A stretch of DNA of 6,077 bases from NCBI GenBank assembly GCA_937974415.1, contig CALJXB010000152.1, positions 1-6,077 of the forward strand, given 5' to 3'. Below the pieces are notes generated by a model. It was given only the letters and a program-made list of their open reading frames with translations. It was not told where the DNA came from and made no database searches. The position numbers and the translations under genes were made by a program. This DNA comes from an uncultured Kiloniellales bacterium (lineage in GTDB: Bacteria > Pseudomonadota > Alphaproteobacteria > Kiloniellales > JAKSDN01). This document shows positions 1 through 5,983 of the stretch, one piece after another; the first letter of the stretch is position 1, and each line of letters starts with the position of its first letter.

Positions 1-2
1 CA

Positions 3-40
3 AAGCGGTCGTTCGGCGAGGGCGTGTCGGATGACCGCTA
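3..40. repeat. Inverted AGCGGTC arms at window start
   Basis: AAGCGGTCGTTCG at 3-15 faces TAGCGGTCAT read on the minus strand at 40-31. The core AGCGGTC/GACCGCT match is perfect over 7 bp. The same 13-base motif recurs at 5264-5276 and, inverted, near 5823-5835. It differs by one base from the right arm of the 30-bp repeats described below. It lies exactly where IS110 homology has already ended, so it belongs to the flanking intergenic repeat texture and not to the transposase. Confidence 0.5.
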
Positions 41-42
41 AT

Positions 43-306
43 GAACAGCTGCCAACCCCTCACCTTGACCAGACTGTCGAGCGGCCGGACGTGGCCATTT
101 TAGCCTTCCATGGCGACGGCAATCGGATCGGGATAGCGCCTGGCGTACCCCTCGATCCGGGTGAAGAAATCCTCAAACCCCGCTGCCGTATGCGGGATCT
201 CGAATTCCTCGAGTAGACTGCCGTCCGTGAGGCCGACGGCAACAGAGTGGCTCTGCGTGCCAACATCGACACCGACACGCAGTTGCAGAGACTGGGAGGT
301 CAGCAT
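43..306 (-). pseudogene. IS110-family transposase, N-terminal remnant with internal stop
   Basis: This is the start of an IS110-family (DEDD, RuvC-like) transposase. The chosen start is the ATG at 304-306, preceded by AAGGAG (313-318) at 6 nt spacing. The peptide opens with a beta-strand carrying the first catalytic Asp (VGVDVGTQSHSVAV) and runs to the second acidic position (AVAMEG). A TAA at 100-102 then replaces what is normally a Tyr codon in the family's EGYNG motif. The same frame continues with family-like sequence (NGHVRPLDSLVKVRGWQLF) to about position 43, after which homology is lost. The last two acidic residues and the C-terminal transposase domain with its catalytic Ser are absent; intact members have roughly 300-420 residues, and about 88 remain here. 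It is therefore non-functional. Family assignment is from recognised motifs, not a search. Confidence 0.85.
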
Positions 307-324
307 GGGTCGCTCCTTCGGCAA

Positions 325-613
325 TCAAGATCGTCGGATCATCCTTCGGTCTCGTCTACCTGCAGAGCCACAATCGCTAGCGATCGGCACCATCCCGGTC
401 GACCCGTCGGATGATGCAGGTGACGGGGGCGGCAATTCAAAAGGAGTGAGCCCAGCAAGCCGGACCACTGACCCAAATAGCCACACCCCCGTCGGCGTCA
501 GGTTAGCCGGCTACCACCGCCCCCGCTACCTGCAATGCGAAATTCGATGGTAGACCCGAAGCCGTCATTGAGCACCATTTCAGTATTTGGAAGCTTCAGC
601 CATTTCGTTACCT
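325..613. other. Non-coding stretch between IS110 remnant and MFS gene
   Basis: No convincing gene lies here; a plus-strand open frame across 161-553 is an antisense shadow of the transposase plus non-coding sequence. The stretch is upstream of the transposase start. In the IS110 group the non-coding left end, which encodes the bridge RNA, lies on that side. It contains the 415-534 inverted repeat. It also has a direct repeat of CTACCTGCA at 357-365 and 526-534. The outer boundary of the element cannot be placed, because IS110 members lack clear terminal inverted repeats. Confidence 0.5.
415..534 (-). repeat. 18-bp inverted repeat; candidate IS110 bridge-RNA region
   Basis: The left arm at 415-432 (TGCAGGTGACGGGGGCGG) and the reverse complement of 517-534 (TGCAGGTAGCGGGGGCGG) agree at 16 of 18 positions; the two mismatches are central. 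The 84 enclosed bases fold further: CCGG at 460-463 pairs with CCGG at 507-510, and CTGAC at 468-472 with GTCAG at 497-501, leaving internal loops and a loop of about 24 bases. A long stem with internal loops upstream of an IS110 transposase is reminiscent of the bridge RNA that guides target and donor choice. The repeat is directly visible; the RNA role is inference. The element is dead in protein terms, so any RNA would be relic or act in trans. Confidence 0.6.
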
Positions 614-1867
614 CTATGGCTGTTCCGCTTGCTTGGGCTTGGGCGACCATTCCTCTGTGCTTGGCGTGACCAATTGGCCTCTCCGTTCCACCAAGCTCGC
701 CGCTGGCCGCCGTTTTGGCGCAGGCACAGGGCCGCGGCGGACCATGAGGGCAATGGCGTAGACGGCGATCAGGACGTGGACTGTTGCAAGATAGAGGAAA
801 TAGGCCGATGGCTGCCAGGCCTCGATAATCTCGGTGGAAAAAACTGGACCTAGAATCATGCCGACACTGAAGCAGATGAAAAGAGTCGCGCCGCAGCCGA
901 CCATCTCGTCCGGCTCCAGATTGTCATTGGTGATGGCCGAGCAAATGCCGTAGATCGAAAGACAAAGGCCGGAAAAGAGACCGGTCAACAGGAAGATGAG
1001 GATCCCAAGGCCGACTGGTGTGACGGCCAATAGAAACGAGACAAGCGCGGCCAGCACGGTTATCGCGATCATGGCCTTGGACCGGTCGTAGCGGTCGGTA
1101 AGAATCCCAATGGGCCACAGGAGGATCAAGCCACCGAGGCTTATGACGGCCATGAAGATCGATATCTCGGCGGTGGTGAGCCCCGCTTTGTCGGCAAAGA
1201 TCGGACCCGCTCCGAACAGGGCCCCCTCGGCCAGGCCGATCATGAAGACGGCACCGACGCCGAGCGGGGCCTTGTGGAAAAGCGCACGAACGCCGAGCCG
1301 CCTGGGGGCTATAAAGGCTGGGGCCGGCTGCGCGCTGAGCAGCAGTGGCACGATCCCGAAGGAGATCATCACGGAGGCTAGGATGAAGAGGCCGTAGCCT
1401 TGCGGGTCGCTCAAGTTCAACAGCAGAGCGCCCGCACCTGCCGCGAAATACGAGAGAACACCGTAAAGGCTCATGATTCTGCCGCGGACGTCGTTTGGGC
1501 AGCTTTGGTTCAGCCATGCCTCGCTCACGATGAAGATAACGGCAACGCAGAAGCCAGTCGCGAACCGAAGCACGAACCAAACGGCGGGGTCCACGAAGCT
1601 GGTGTAGAGCAACGCTGTTCCAGAGGCGATCGACGCAGATGCCGCAAACACCTTGACGTGCCCGACATTGCGGATCAACAGCGGCGTAGCCAGCGCGCCG
1701 ACCAAAAAACCAACGTAGTTACCGGCCATGATGAGACCGGTGTTTGAAGTATCGAAACCTTCATCGAAGGCCCGCACGGCCAGAAGCGGCCCTTGCAGGC
1801 TGGTGCTCAGGATCGCAAAGGTGATCCCGAAAAAGAGCGCCCATGATGAAAGAAGAACAGACCTCAT
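614..1867 (-). CDS. MFS transporter, YcaD-like
   Basis: This is a complete 417-residue major facilitator superfamily permease of the inner membrane. Twelve hydrophobic segments are visible, roughly at residues 6-30, 42-65, 73-92, 96-118, 132-150, 158-178, 203-222, 233-252, 265-284, 288-310, 324-345 and 355-375. The central cytoplasmic loop is basic (about 185-200). MFS motif-A-like loops follow TM2 (IRNVGHVKVF, 65-74) and TM8 (GILTDRYDRSKAM, 254-266). RFATGFCVAVIFIVSEAWLN in TM4 and FMAVISLGGLILLWPIGIL in TM8 resemble E. coli YcaD. The substrate is unknown, and family members are mostly uncharacterised. The C-terminal 40 residues are a hydrophilic Pro/Arg/Lys-rich tail. The start ATG at 1865-1867 has GGGGGAG 11 nt upstream (1879-1885). 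It is divergent from the permease at 2281, so the two are not co-transcribed. No regulator gene adjoins it. Confidence 0.93.
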   Translation of the reverse strand: MRSVLLSSWALFFGITFAILSTSLQGPLLAVRAFDEGFDTSNTGLIMAGNYVGFLVGALATPLLIRNVGHVKVFAASASIASGTALLYTSFVDPAVWFVLRFATGFCVAVIFIVSEAWLNQSCPNDVRGRIMSLYGVLSYFAAGAGALLLNLSDPQGYGLFILASVMISFGIVPLLLSAQPAPAFIAPRRLGVRALFHKAPLGVGAVFMIGLAEGALFGAGPIFADKAGLTTAEISIFMAVISLGGLILLWPIGILTDRYDRSKAMIAITVLAALVSFLLAVTPVGLGILIFLLTGLFSGLCLSIYGICSAITNDNLEPDEMVGCGATLFICFSVGMILGPVFSTEIIEAWQPSAYFLYLATVHVLIAVYAIALMVRRGPVPAPKRRPAASLVERRGQLVTPSTEEWSPKPKQAEQP

Positions 1868-2045
1868 CCGGCTTTAGGCTCCCCCAGCAGAAAGCGCCAT
1901 CACCCATAGCAGACGACGGCGCGAAGGCGGCATTACGCCCCTGGCTTGCATGATACCGATTGGGTGATTGGGGAGCTATCGAATTGAATGACGGCTTTTG
2001 GCTATATTCGGACCTTGTGGGGTGCAGTCCACCAGCCTCGCCCGG

Positions 2046-2075
2046 AATGTCGCTTGTTGGGGGATAAGCGGACGT
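2046..2075 (+). repeat. 30-bp hairpin repeat, copy 1
   Basis: Arm AATGTCGCTT (2046-2055), G-rich loop GTTGGGGGAT, arm AAGCGGACGT (2066-2075). The arms are imperfect complements, AATGTC-GCTT against AAGCGGACGT. Copies of exactly the same length and orientation occur at 5151, 5894 and 5954. Confidence 0.7.
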
Positions 2076-2092
2076 GCTCGCCCACCCTTCGG

Positions 2093-2121
2093 AATGTCTG
2101 GGTATAGCCAATAGACGACAT
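2093..2121 (+). repeat. 30-bp hairpin repeat, degenerate copy
   Basis: AATGTCTG at 2093-2100 and AGACGACAT at 2113-2121 frame a 29-base unit that resembles the other copies at its ends only. It may be a decayed member or a chance similarity. It lies 17 bases after copy 1. Confidence 0.3.
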
Positions 2122-2245
2122 CGCTGCCGTAGAAGAATGTCGAACGCTGGCCCCTGCCCACGCTGCGCAACAAGCTCAACAAGGTCGGCGCGAGGAATTG
2201 TTCTGTCCTGCGCCACTTTGACGATATAAGTTTCGACAGAACGCC

Positions 2246-2251
2246 AGGAGG
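2246..2251 (+). promoter_or_regulatory. Perfect AGGAGG Shine-Dalgarno, misplaced for the ATG
   Basis: AGGAGG ends 29 bases before the permease ATG at 2281, too far for normal initiation there. It is 5 bases before ATC at 2257-2259, which is in the permease frame; that frame is open from the TAA at 2227-2229 onward. A G-to-C change in an ancestral ATG at 2257, or a rare non-AUG start, would explain the arrangement. Confidence 0.55.
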
Positions 2252-2280
2252 CATACATCACGCTTTTTGACGATATCGCA

Positions 2281-4794
2281 ATGGCGGCACGCATTGCGGC
2301 GCGGGACATGCGCGGCGGCGCGCGTAGCTTGTGGTTATTGGGGGGCGGTGTCTTCGTTGGGGCCGCGGCTGTGGCGCTGGTGGGGGCAACGTCGCAAAGC
2401 CTTGTCGATGGCGCACGCCGAGGCGCGCTGGAATCGGTTGGCGGCGACTTGAGTCTGCGTCTGTTTCATCGCCCCCCTAGTGAAGCCGAACTTACCATTA
2501 TCCGCCGTGAAGGCGATGTGAGCATCACCGCCGAACTACGCCCCATGGCGCGCGCGGTCAGAAATGGCCATGCGGAAGGCGTACCGTTGCTGGTTGAGCT
2601 TAAAGGCGTGGACCAGAAGTACCCGCTTTATGGCGCTGTGGAAACTCTACCCACGTTCAACCTCTATCAAACGCTCAATCAACACGACGGCGTTTACGGT
2701 GCGATTGCGGACCCGGTGTTGTTTGACGCGTTGGGCCTGCAACTGGGCGATAGCATACAAATCGGCGATGCCCAGTATCAATTACGTGGCGCACTTATTG
2801 TTGAACCCGACCGCGCCTTTCGGGCCTTTACCTTAGGCCCGCGCATCATGGTGTCGAGCGAAAGCTTTCCCGCCACCGGTGCTGCTGACGAGGGGGCGGA
2901 AGTCTATTTTTATACCCGTGTGAAGTTGCCCCCCAAATCAAACGTGCGTGCTGATGCAAAGGCGGCGTTGGCACGTATTGATCGAGCCTTTCCTCAATCG
3001 GGTTGGCGCATGGTCAATGCCCATGACGGCGTGCCGGGTGTGGAGCGGACCTTGGCCATCGCGCACGTGTTGCTTCTGTTTATCGGTTTGGGCGTGATGT
3101 TTGTGGGTGGGGCCGGTATTTCCGGCGCGGTAAGTGCACACCTGGCAGAGAAGATGGCGATCATTGCGATCCTAAAATCCATCGGCGCACCACCCATCGT
3201 CGTCACCTTGTCCATCGGGCTGGAGGTCATGGCTGCGGCCTCCGTTGGTGCCGTTTTAGGTGTTGGGCTGGGCGCGTTTGGTCCCGCATTGGCCGCGCTC
3301 GCACTGGTGGATCAATTGCCCTTCGCGTTGGAGGCTACACCCAGTTTAAAGGCATTGTTGGCGGCGGGACTATTCGGCATCTTGGTGGCGGCGCTGTTTG
3401 CGTGGTGGCCGTTGATGGGGGTGCGCGATATGAAGGCCCGAGTACTGCTGCGCAAACGCATCACGCATTCACCGGGAAAGCTGAGTGTAAATGGTTGGCT
3501 AGGCGCGGGCATTATCTTGTCGTTGCTTATAGCGTTGGTGTTTTGGGTCTCGCCCATGCCCGTATTGACGGTCGGGTTCTTGGTCGGCGCATTGGCATTG
3601 GCGGCATTTTATTTTGCTTTAGGCAATGGCCTAGCACGCATGGCCAGGGTCTTGGCCAAAGGCAAGGGCGCCAACGTGCGTCTCGCCCTAGGTAACCTAT
3701 ATCGGGCGGGTGCGCCTACCGGTCCGGTGGTGATGGCGCTGGGCTTGACGCTAACATTATTGGTGGCGTTGGACGGCATCGGCGTTGCTTCCAGCCGCCA
3801 TGTACAGGAGACTCTGCCGCACAGCGCACCGGACTTGGTAGCGTTTTCGCTCAAGCCCGAAGTGGCGAAGCGGCTTGACGTTGAACTGGCGGCGTCCGGG
3901 ATCGTAGAGCGCCAGCGTATCATGCCGTTTCTGCATGCTCGTGTGCAGGCCATCGGCGGCGTGGCGGTGCGCGATCTTGAAATTCCGGGGTCATTGAATT
4001 GGGTTATCCGCGGCGATCGCGGCGTGTCGTTCGCGGCAAAACTACCCGATGGTGCGCAGTGGGATGATTCTCAATCAGAACAACCCGGCTTTTCAGTGGA
4101 CGCGGGCGTGGCGGAAAAACTGGGCCTTGGCCTAGGAGATGCGATCACCCTGAACGTTAGCGGACAAGTACGCACCGGTTCGATTTGGAATTTTCGAAAT
4201 GTGGATTGGGCCGGACTGGATTTGGACTTTCCCATCATCGCTACGCCGGAGACGTTCACGGGTATTCCCTACACTTTCGCGGCGTCCTTGAAAGCTAAAC
4301 GCGGCAAGGCGGCTGCACTGGAAGCGTTCGTCAAGAGCCGCTTTCCGGACATGCCCTTGATTCGCGTGGCGGATGTATTGCTGTCGCTGGCCAAAGCTTT
4401 GGATGCCGTAGTGGCGGGGTTGGAAGCGGCGGCGCTGATGTGCGGGCTGGCGGCCTTGGTGGTACTGGCGGGTAGTGTGCTTCAGGGGCTTAGAGAACGC
4501 ACTAACGAAGCCGTCTTGTTCAAAGTGTTGGGCGCGACCAGGCGTCAGTTGCTGGGCCAGTTGACGGTGGAGTTCTTGAGTCTAGGCACGCTGGTGGCTC
4601 TGGCCGCGATGCCGTTGGGCCTAAGCGTTGCTTACGGTGTGGCGCGCGCGGCGGGCCTTGGCAGTGTGAGTGTGTCGTGGACCGGCGGCGTCGTGCTGGC
4701 CATGGCGGCTACGTTCGTGACGCTGGCTGTTGGTTGGGTGGCGACTCTGAGTGCTTATACCGCAACGCCCGCGCGGGTCTTGCGCAACCGCTGA
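2281..4794 (+). CDS. FtsX/MacB-type ABC transporter permease, YbbP-like
   Basis: An 837-residue inner-membrane ABC permease of the YbbP kind (E. coli YbbP is about 800 residues). Order: TM1 about 17-37; periplasmic MacB-like domain about 40-255; FtsX block with TMs about 258-283, 307-331, 356-379; paired TMs 405-424 and 427-448; TM 481-503; second periplasmic domain about 504-700; C-terminal FtsX block with TMs about 710-735, 763-790, 800-824. Coupling-helix motifs are visible twice: EKMAIIAILKSIGA (290-303) and ERTNEAVLFKVLGA (739-752). The periplasmic domains share a LGLxLGDxI motif (151-159, 614-622). Such permeases need an ATPase (YbbA/LolD type) and in E. coli adjoin tesA; neither is in this window. 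The substrate is unknown, probably lipid-like by family. The ATG at 2281 fits the family N-terminus (ARIAARDMRGG) but lacks a near ribosome binding site; translation could begin at 2257. Leu TTG and CTA codons look common, a possible sign of separate origin. The frame is intact to the TGA. Confidence 0.88.
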   Translation: MAARIAARDMRGGARSLWLLGGGVFVGAAAVALVGATSQSLVDGARRGALESVGGDLSLRLFHRPPSEAELTIIRREGDVSITAELRPMARAVRNGHAEGVPLLVELKGVDQKYPLYGAVETLPTFNLYQTLNQHDGVYGAIADPVLFDALGLQLGDSIQIGDAQYQLRGALIVEPDRAFRAFTLGPRIMVSSESFPATGAADEGAEVYFYTRVKLPPKSNVRADAKAALARIDRAFPQSGWRMVNAHDGVPGVERTLAIAHVLLLFIGLGVMFVGGAGISGAVSAHLAEKMAIIAILKSIGAPPIVVTLSIGLEVMAAASVGAVLGVGLGAFGPALAALALVDQLPFALEATPSLKALLAAGLFGILVAALFAWWPLMGVRDMKARVLLRKRITHSPGKLSVNGWLGAGIILSLLIALVFWVSPMPVLTVGFLVGALALAAFYFALGNGLARMARVLAKGKGANVRLALGNLYRAGAPTGPVVMALGLTLTLLVALDGIGVASSRHVQETLPHSAPDLVAFSLKPEVAKRLDVELAASGIVERQRIMPFLHARVQAIGGVAVRDLEIPGSLNWVIRGDRGVSFAAKLPDGAQWDDSQSEQPGFSVDAGVAEKLGLGLGDAITLNVSGQVRTGSIWNFRNVDWAGLDLDFPIIATPETFTGIPYTFAASLKAKRGKAAALEAFVKSRFPDMPLIRVADVLLSLAKALDAVVAGLEAAALMCGLAALVVLAGSVLQGLRERTNEAVLFKVLGATRRQLLGQLTVEFLSLGTLVALAAMPLGLSVAYGVARAAGLGSVSVSWTGGVVLAMAATFVTLAVGWVATLSAYTATPARVLRNR

Positions 4795-4968
4795 CTTTGA
4801 ACGTCACCCGCATTTCTTGCAGGCTGGGGGTGGGCGAAGGTCTAGTTGCCTTCTTCTGACGCGCCAAATTCCTTCATAGCAGTTGGACCTCTTGGTGGCG
4901 GCAGGTCAAACGATCGATCCGATGCCTATGCGCGGGGATGCAACCCTGTGAGGTCTCAACCCGCTGGT
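4795..4968. other. Gap between permease and bactofilin remnant
   Basis: No gene is supported. CACCCGC at 4806-4812 and GGGGGTG at 4825-4831 could form a weak stem after the permease stop, but no T-tract follows, so I do not call a terminator. The two flanking coding stretches converge here. Confidence 0.4.
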
Positions 4969-5124
4969 TCATGTCACCTCGACACGGTTCAGTCTGCCCT
5001 CAAATGAAGCTCCAGCCTCCATTTCCAGAGTCTCGTAGTGAATTTCACCCTTCATTCTGGCAGCTTTGGTTAGAGCCACCTTCTTTGCCTGGAGCTTGCC
5101 GTCGAAGGTGCCGGAGAAGGAATT
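4969..5124 (-). pseudogene. Bactofilin C-terminal fragment
   Basis: About 51 codons read in frame on the minus strand to a TGA at 4969-4971. The peptide (FSGTFDGKLQAKKVALTKAA, then RMKGEIHYETLEMEAGASFEG) has the repeating hydrophobic and Gly pattern of the bactofilin beta-helix (DUF583/CcmA family). The GEIHYETLEMEAGASFEG segment matches the family's characteristic last turns. Bactofilins are cytoskeletal polymers of usually 100-200 residues, so the N-terminal half or more is missing. The open frame continues upstream to 5226, but residues read there come from repeat sequence (5151-5180) and do not look like bactofilin. No start codon or ribosome binding site sits at the homology boundary near 5124. 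I read it as a 5'-truncated relic; the alternative, a short hybrid protein from the ATG at 5224-5226, seems unlikely. Confidence 0.72.
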
Positions 5125-5150
5125 AGGCGATATCCGGACATCGCGGCCAG

Positions 5151-5180
5151 AATGTCCGCACCTGAAGGCAAAGCAGACGT
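5151..5180 (+). repeat. 30-bp hairpin repeat, copy 2
   Basis: Arm AATGTCCGC (5151-5159), loop, arm AAGCAGACGT (5171-5180). It has the same 30-base length and orientation as copy 1. It begins about 25 bases beyond the point where bactofilin homology is lost, so it marks the broken 5' end of that gene. Confidence 0.7.
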
Positions 5181-5526
5181 GCCGCAGAGGCCGCTCTAAC
5201 GGCGAGTTATAGCCAGGAGCTGCCATCGCGGTTCCGTTGGATGGGAGCCGTTCACTGCATCAAAAGCGGTCATTCGTCCGCGCCTTCAAGGTCTAAAATC
5301 ATGCCATGGAATGGTTGCGGAAGGGATGCAGTGCCCTTGGCGGTGGAGTTGTGGATTGATTTACCTGAATTTGGGGGTTATCTGAGAAATGTCGCCAAAA
5401 ATCAATTCGGCTGCAAAATCGACAGCGGCGTTGATATCGCCACCTTTGATAATAGCCTTGAGCTCCCGTCGGAAAACCTTGAGATAGTTCATAGGATTCG
5501 TGATTAGCTGATAGAGGAGATGCGGA
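5181..5526. other. Mostly non-coding stretch before the 74-residue ORF
   Basis: A copy of AAGCGGTCATTCG lies at 5264-5276. Two antisense frames are open between about 5340 and 5507: a plus-strand frame ending at 5507 and a minus-strand frame (5361-5492) listed separately. Neither has a ribosome binding site, so neither is firm. A weak promoter-like pair, TTGAGA at 5479-5484 and GATTAG at 5502-5507 with a 17-base spacer, precedes the downstream ORF. Confidence 0.4.
5361..5492 (-). CDS. Possible 43-residue small ORF, unknown
   Basis: From the ATG at 5490-5492 the minus strand encodes 43 residues (MNYLKVFRRELKAIIKGGD at the N-terminus, ending ITPKFR). The composition is protein-like: a basic amphipathic start followed by an Ala/Phe-rich helix-like part. 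The frame stays open upstream to 5633, but there it is antisense to the better-supported 74-residue ORF. No Shine-Dalgarno precedes the ATG. It may be a fragment of a longer lost gene, a small protein, or chance. I do not recognise a family. Confidence 0.2.
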   Translation of the reverse strand: MNYLKVFRRELKAIIKGGDINAAVDFAAELIFGDISQITPKFR

Positions 5527-5751
5527 ATGGTCGAAGATTTCGAGAAGGCCGGTCGCGGTCGGGCAGCAGGTGGTGCTGCACAACTTAGTTTCGACACTGC
5601 ACTCAAGGGGTGGAGACTCGCCCCCGAGGACAAGAAAAAGGACGCTGCGCTGGCAGTACTAGCAAACGCAGGATCTCTGAATCAGAAGCTCGCTAGTCTC
5701 GTGAGTGCGGATGAGGCCGAAGCTATCCGGCATGACGCCGGTCTAACATAG
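5527..5751 (+). CDS. Hypothetical 74-residue protein
   Basis: I do not recognise this protein. The ATG at 5527 is preceded by GAGGAG (5514-5519) at 7 nt spacing, the best ribosome binding site in the right half of the window, which is the main support for it being translated. The product is soluble-looking, without a signal peptide or membrane segment. A Gly/Arg/Ala-rich N-terminal part is followed by a likely helical, Ala/Leu/Lys-rich C-terminal half (about residues 32-70, APEDKKKDAALAVLANAG onward). There is no cysteine and no metal-binding motif. It stands alone, between repeat-bearing non-coding regions, with a possible terminator hairpin about 60 bases after the stop. A weak TTGAGA / GATTAG promoter-like pair lies just upstream. 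It could also be a leftover piece of a larger gene. Confidence 0.45.
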   Translation: MVEDFEKAGRGRAAGGAAQLSFDTALKGWRLAPEDKKKDAALAVLANAGSLNQKLASLVSADEAEAIRHDAGLT

Positions 5752-5811
5752 GTGCATCTAAATACCTCTCCCGATTTTGATCTCTGAACTAATTGGCTTG
5801 GGGAAGGTTTC

Positions 5812-5843
5812 AAAGCGGCGTACAAACGACCGCTTTTCGTTTT
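5812..5843 (+). terminator. Possible terminator hairpin
   Basis: AAAGCGG at 5812-5818 pairs with CCGCTTT at 5830-5836, extended by CGT/ACG across a one-base bulge, and is followed by TCGTTTT. It lies about 60 bases after the stop of the 74-residue ORF. The T-tract is interrupted, and the arms match the local AAGCGGTCGTT repeat motif, so it may be just another repeat hairpin. Confidence 0.35.
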
Positions 5844-5847
5844 GGCG

Positions 5848-5875
5848 AATGTCTCTTGTGGGTCAAACGCGGACC
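5848..5875 (+). repeat. 30-bp hairpin repeat, degenerate copy
   Basis: AATGTCTCTTGTGGG opens the unit and AACGCGGACC closes it. It resembles copy 1 with a small deletion and a damaged right arm. Confidence 0.45.
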
Positions 5876-5893
5876 TCCGGAGCACCCTCGCCA

Positions 5894-5923
5894 AACGTCC
5901 GCTCCTGAGCGGAAAGCAGACGT
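5894..5923 (+). repeat. 30-bp hairpin repeat, copy 3
   Basis: Arm AACGTCCGCT (5894-5903), loop CCTGAGCGGA, arm AAGCAGACGT (5914-5923). Length is exactly 30 and the right arm is identical to that of copy 2. Confidence 0.7.
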
Positions 5924-5937
5924 AGTCGGAGCGAAAA

Positions 5938-5961
5938 CCGACATCCCATTTTCAATGTCGG
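5938..5961. repeat. Perfect 7-bp hairpin CCGACAT/ATGTCGG
   Basis: CCGACAT at 5938-5944 and ATGTCGG at 5955-5961 are perfect complements across a 10-base loop. The right half is also the left arm of the next 30-bp repeat, so two alternative hairpins compete for it. Confidence 0.5.
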
Positions 5962-5983
5962 CTGTTGGGGGTAGAGCAGACAT
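5954..5983 (+). repeat. 30-bp hairpin repeat, copy 4
   Basis: Arm AATGTCGGCT (5954-5963), loop GTTGGGGGTA, arm GAGCAGACAT (5974-5983). It shares the GTTGGGGG loop with copy 1 and lies 30 bases after the end of copy 3. Confidence 0.7.

Larger units (their letters stand above)
1868..2256. other. Divergent intergenic region, no supported gene
   Basis: This region separates the minus-strand MFS gene from the plus-strand permease. Overlapping open frames on the minus strand (to 2254 and 2309) look like chance frames: they have no family resemblance I recognise and the longest runs into both neighbouring genes. The region contains two hairpin-repeat copies (2046-2075, 2093-2121). It also has a perfect 9-bp inverted pair, TTGGCTATA at 1998-2006 and TATAGCCAA at 2103-2111. 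TATAAG at 2225-2230 could be a -10 for the permease, but no good -35 lies at the right distance. Some codon-like stretches near 2133-2270 may be eroded coding sequence of unknown origin. Confidence 0.5.

Noticed and set aside
161..553. Plus-strand open frame of 130 codons
   Set aside because: It lies antisense to the transposase start and crosses the inverted-repeat region; there is no ribosome binding site or family resemblance.
325..613. Possible tRNA or riboswitch in the non-coding stretch
   Set aside because: No cloverleaf, T-loop motif or known riboswitch core could be traced; the pairing found is one long interrupted stem.
924..1580. Minus-strand frame of 218 codons inside the MFS gene
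   Set aside because: It is an off-frame shadow of the MFS coding sequence with very Arg/Pro-rich translation; the MFS frame has twelve clear membrane segments.
2198..2230. Promoter for the permease from TTGTTC and TATAAG
   Set aside because: The spacer is 21 bases, too long for a standard sigma-70 promoter, and the alternative -35 at 2202 matches poorly.
1761..2309. Minus-strand frame of 182 codons across the divergent intergenic region
   Set aside because: It overlaps both flanking genes, includes repeat sequence, and has no recognisable domain; the short stretch reading VETYIVKVAQDRTIPRADLV looked tempting but lacks support.
3609..3953. Minus-strand frame of 114 codons inside the permease
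   Set aside because: It is an antisense shadow in a G+C-rich gene; Ser/Arg/Pro-rich composition and no ribosome binding site.
5894..5983. Two 30-base repeats spaced by 30 bases, resembling a CRISPR repeat-spacer unit
   Set aside because: The repeats differ at many positions, there are only two in register, other copies are scattered kilobases away, and no cas gene is present.
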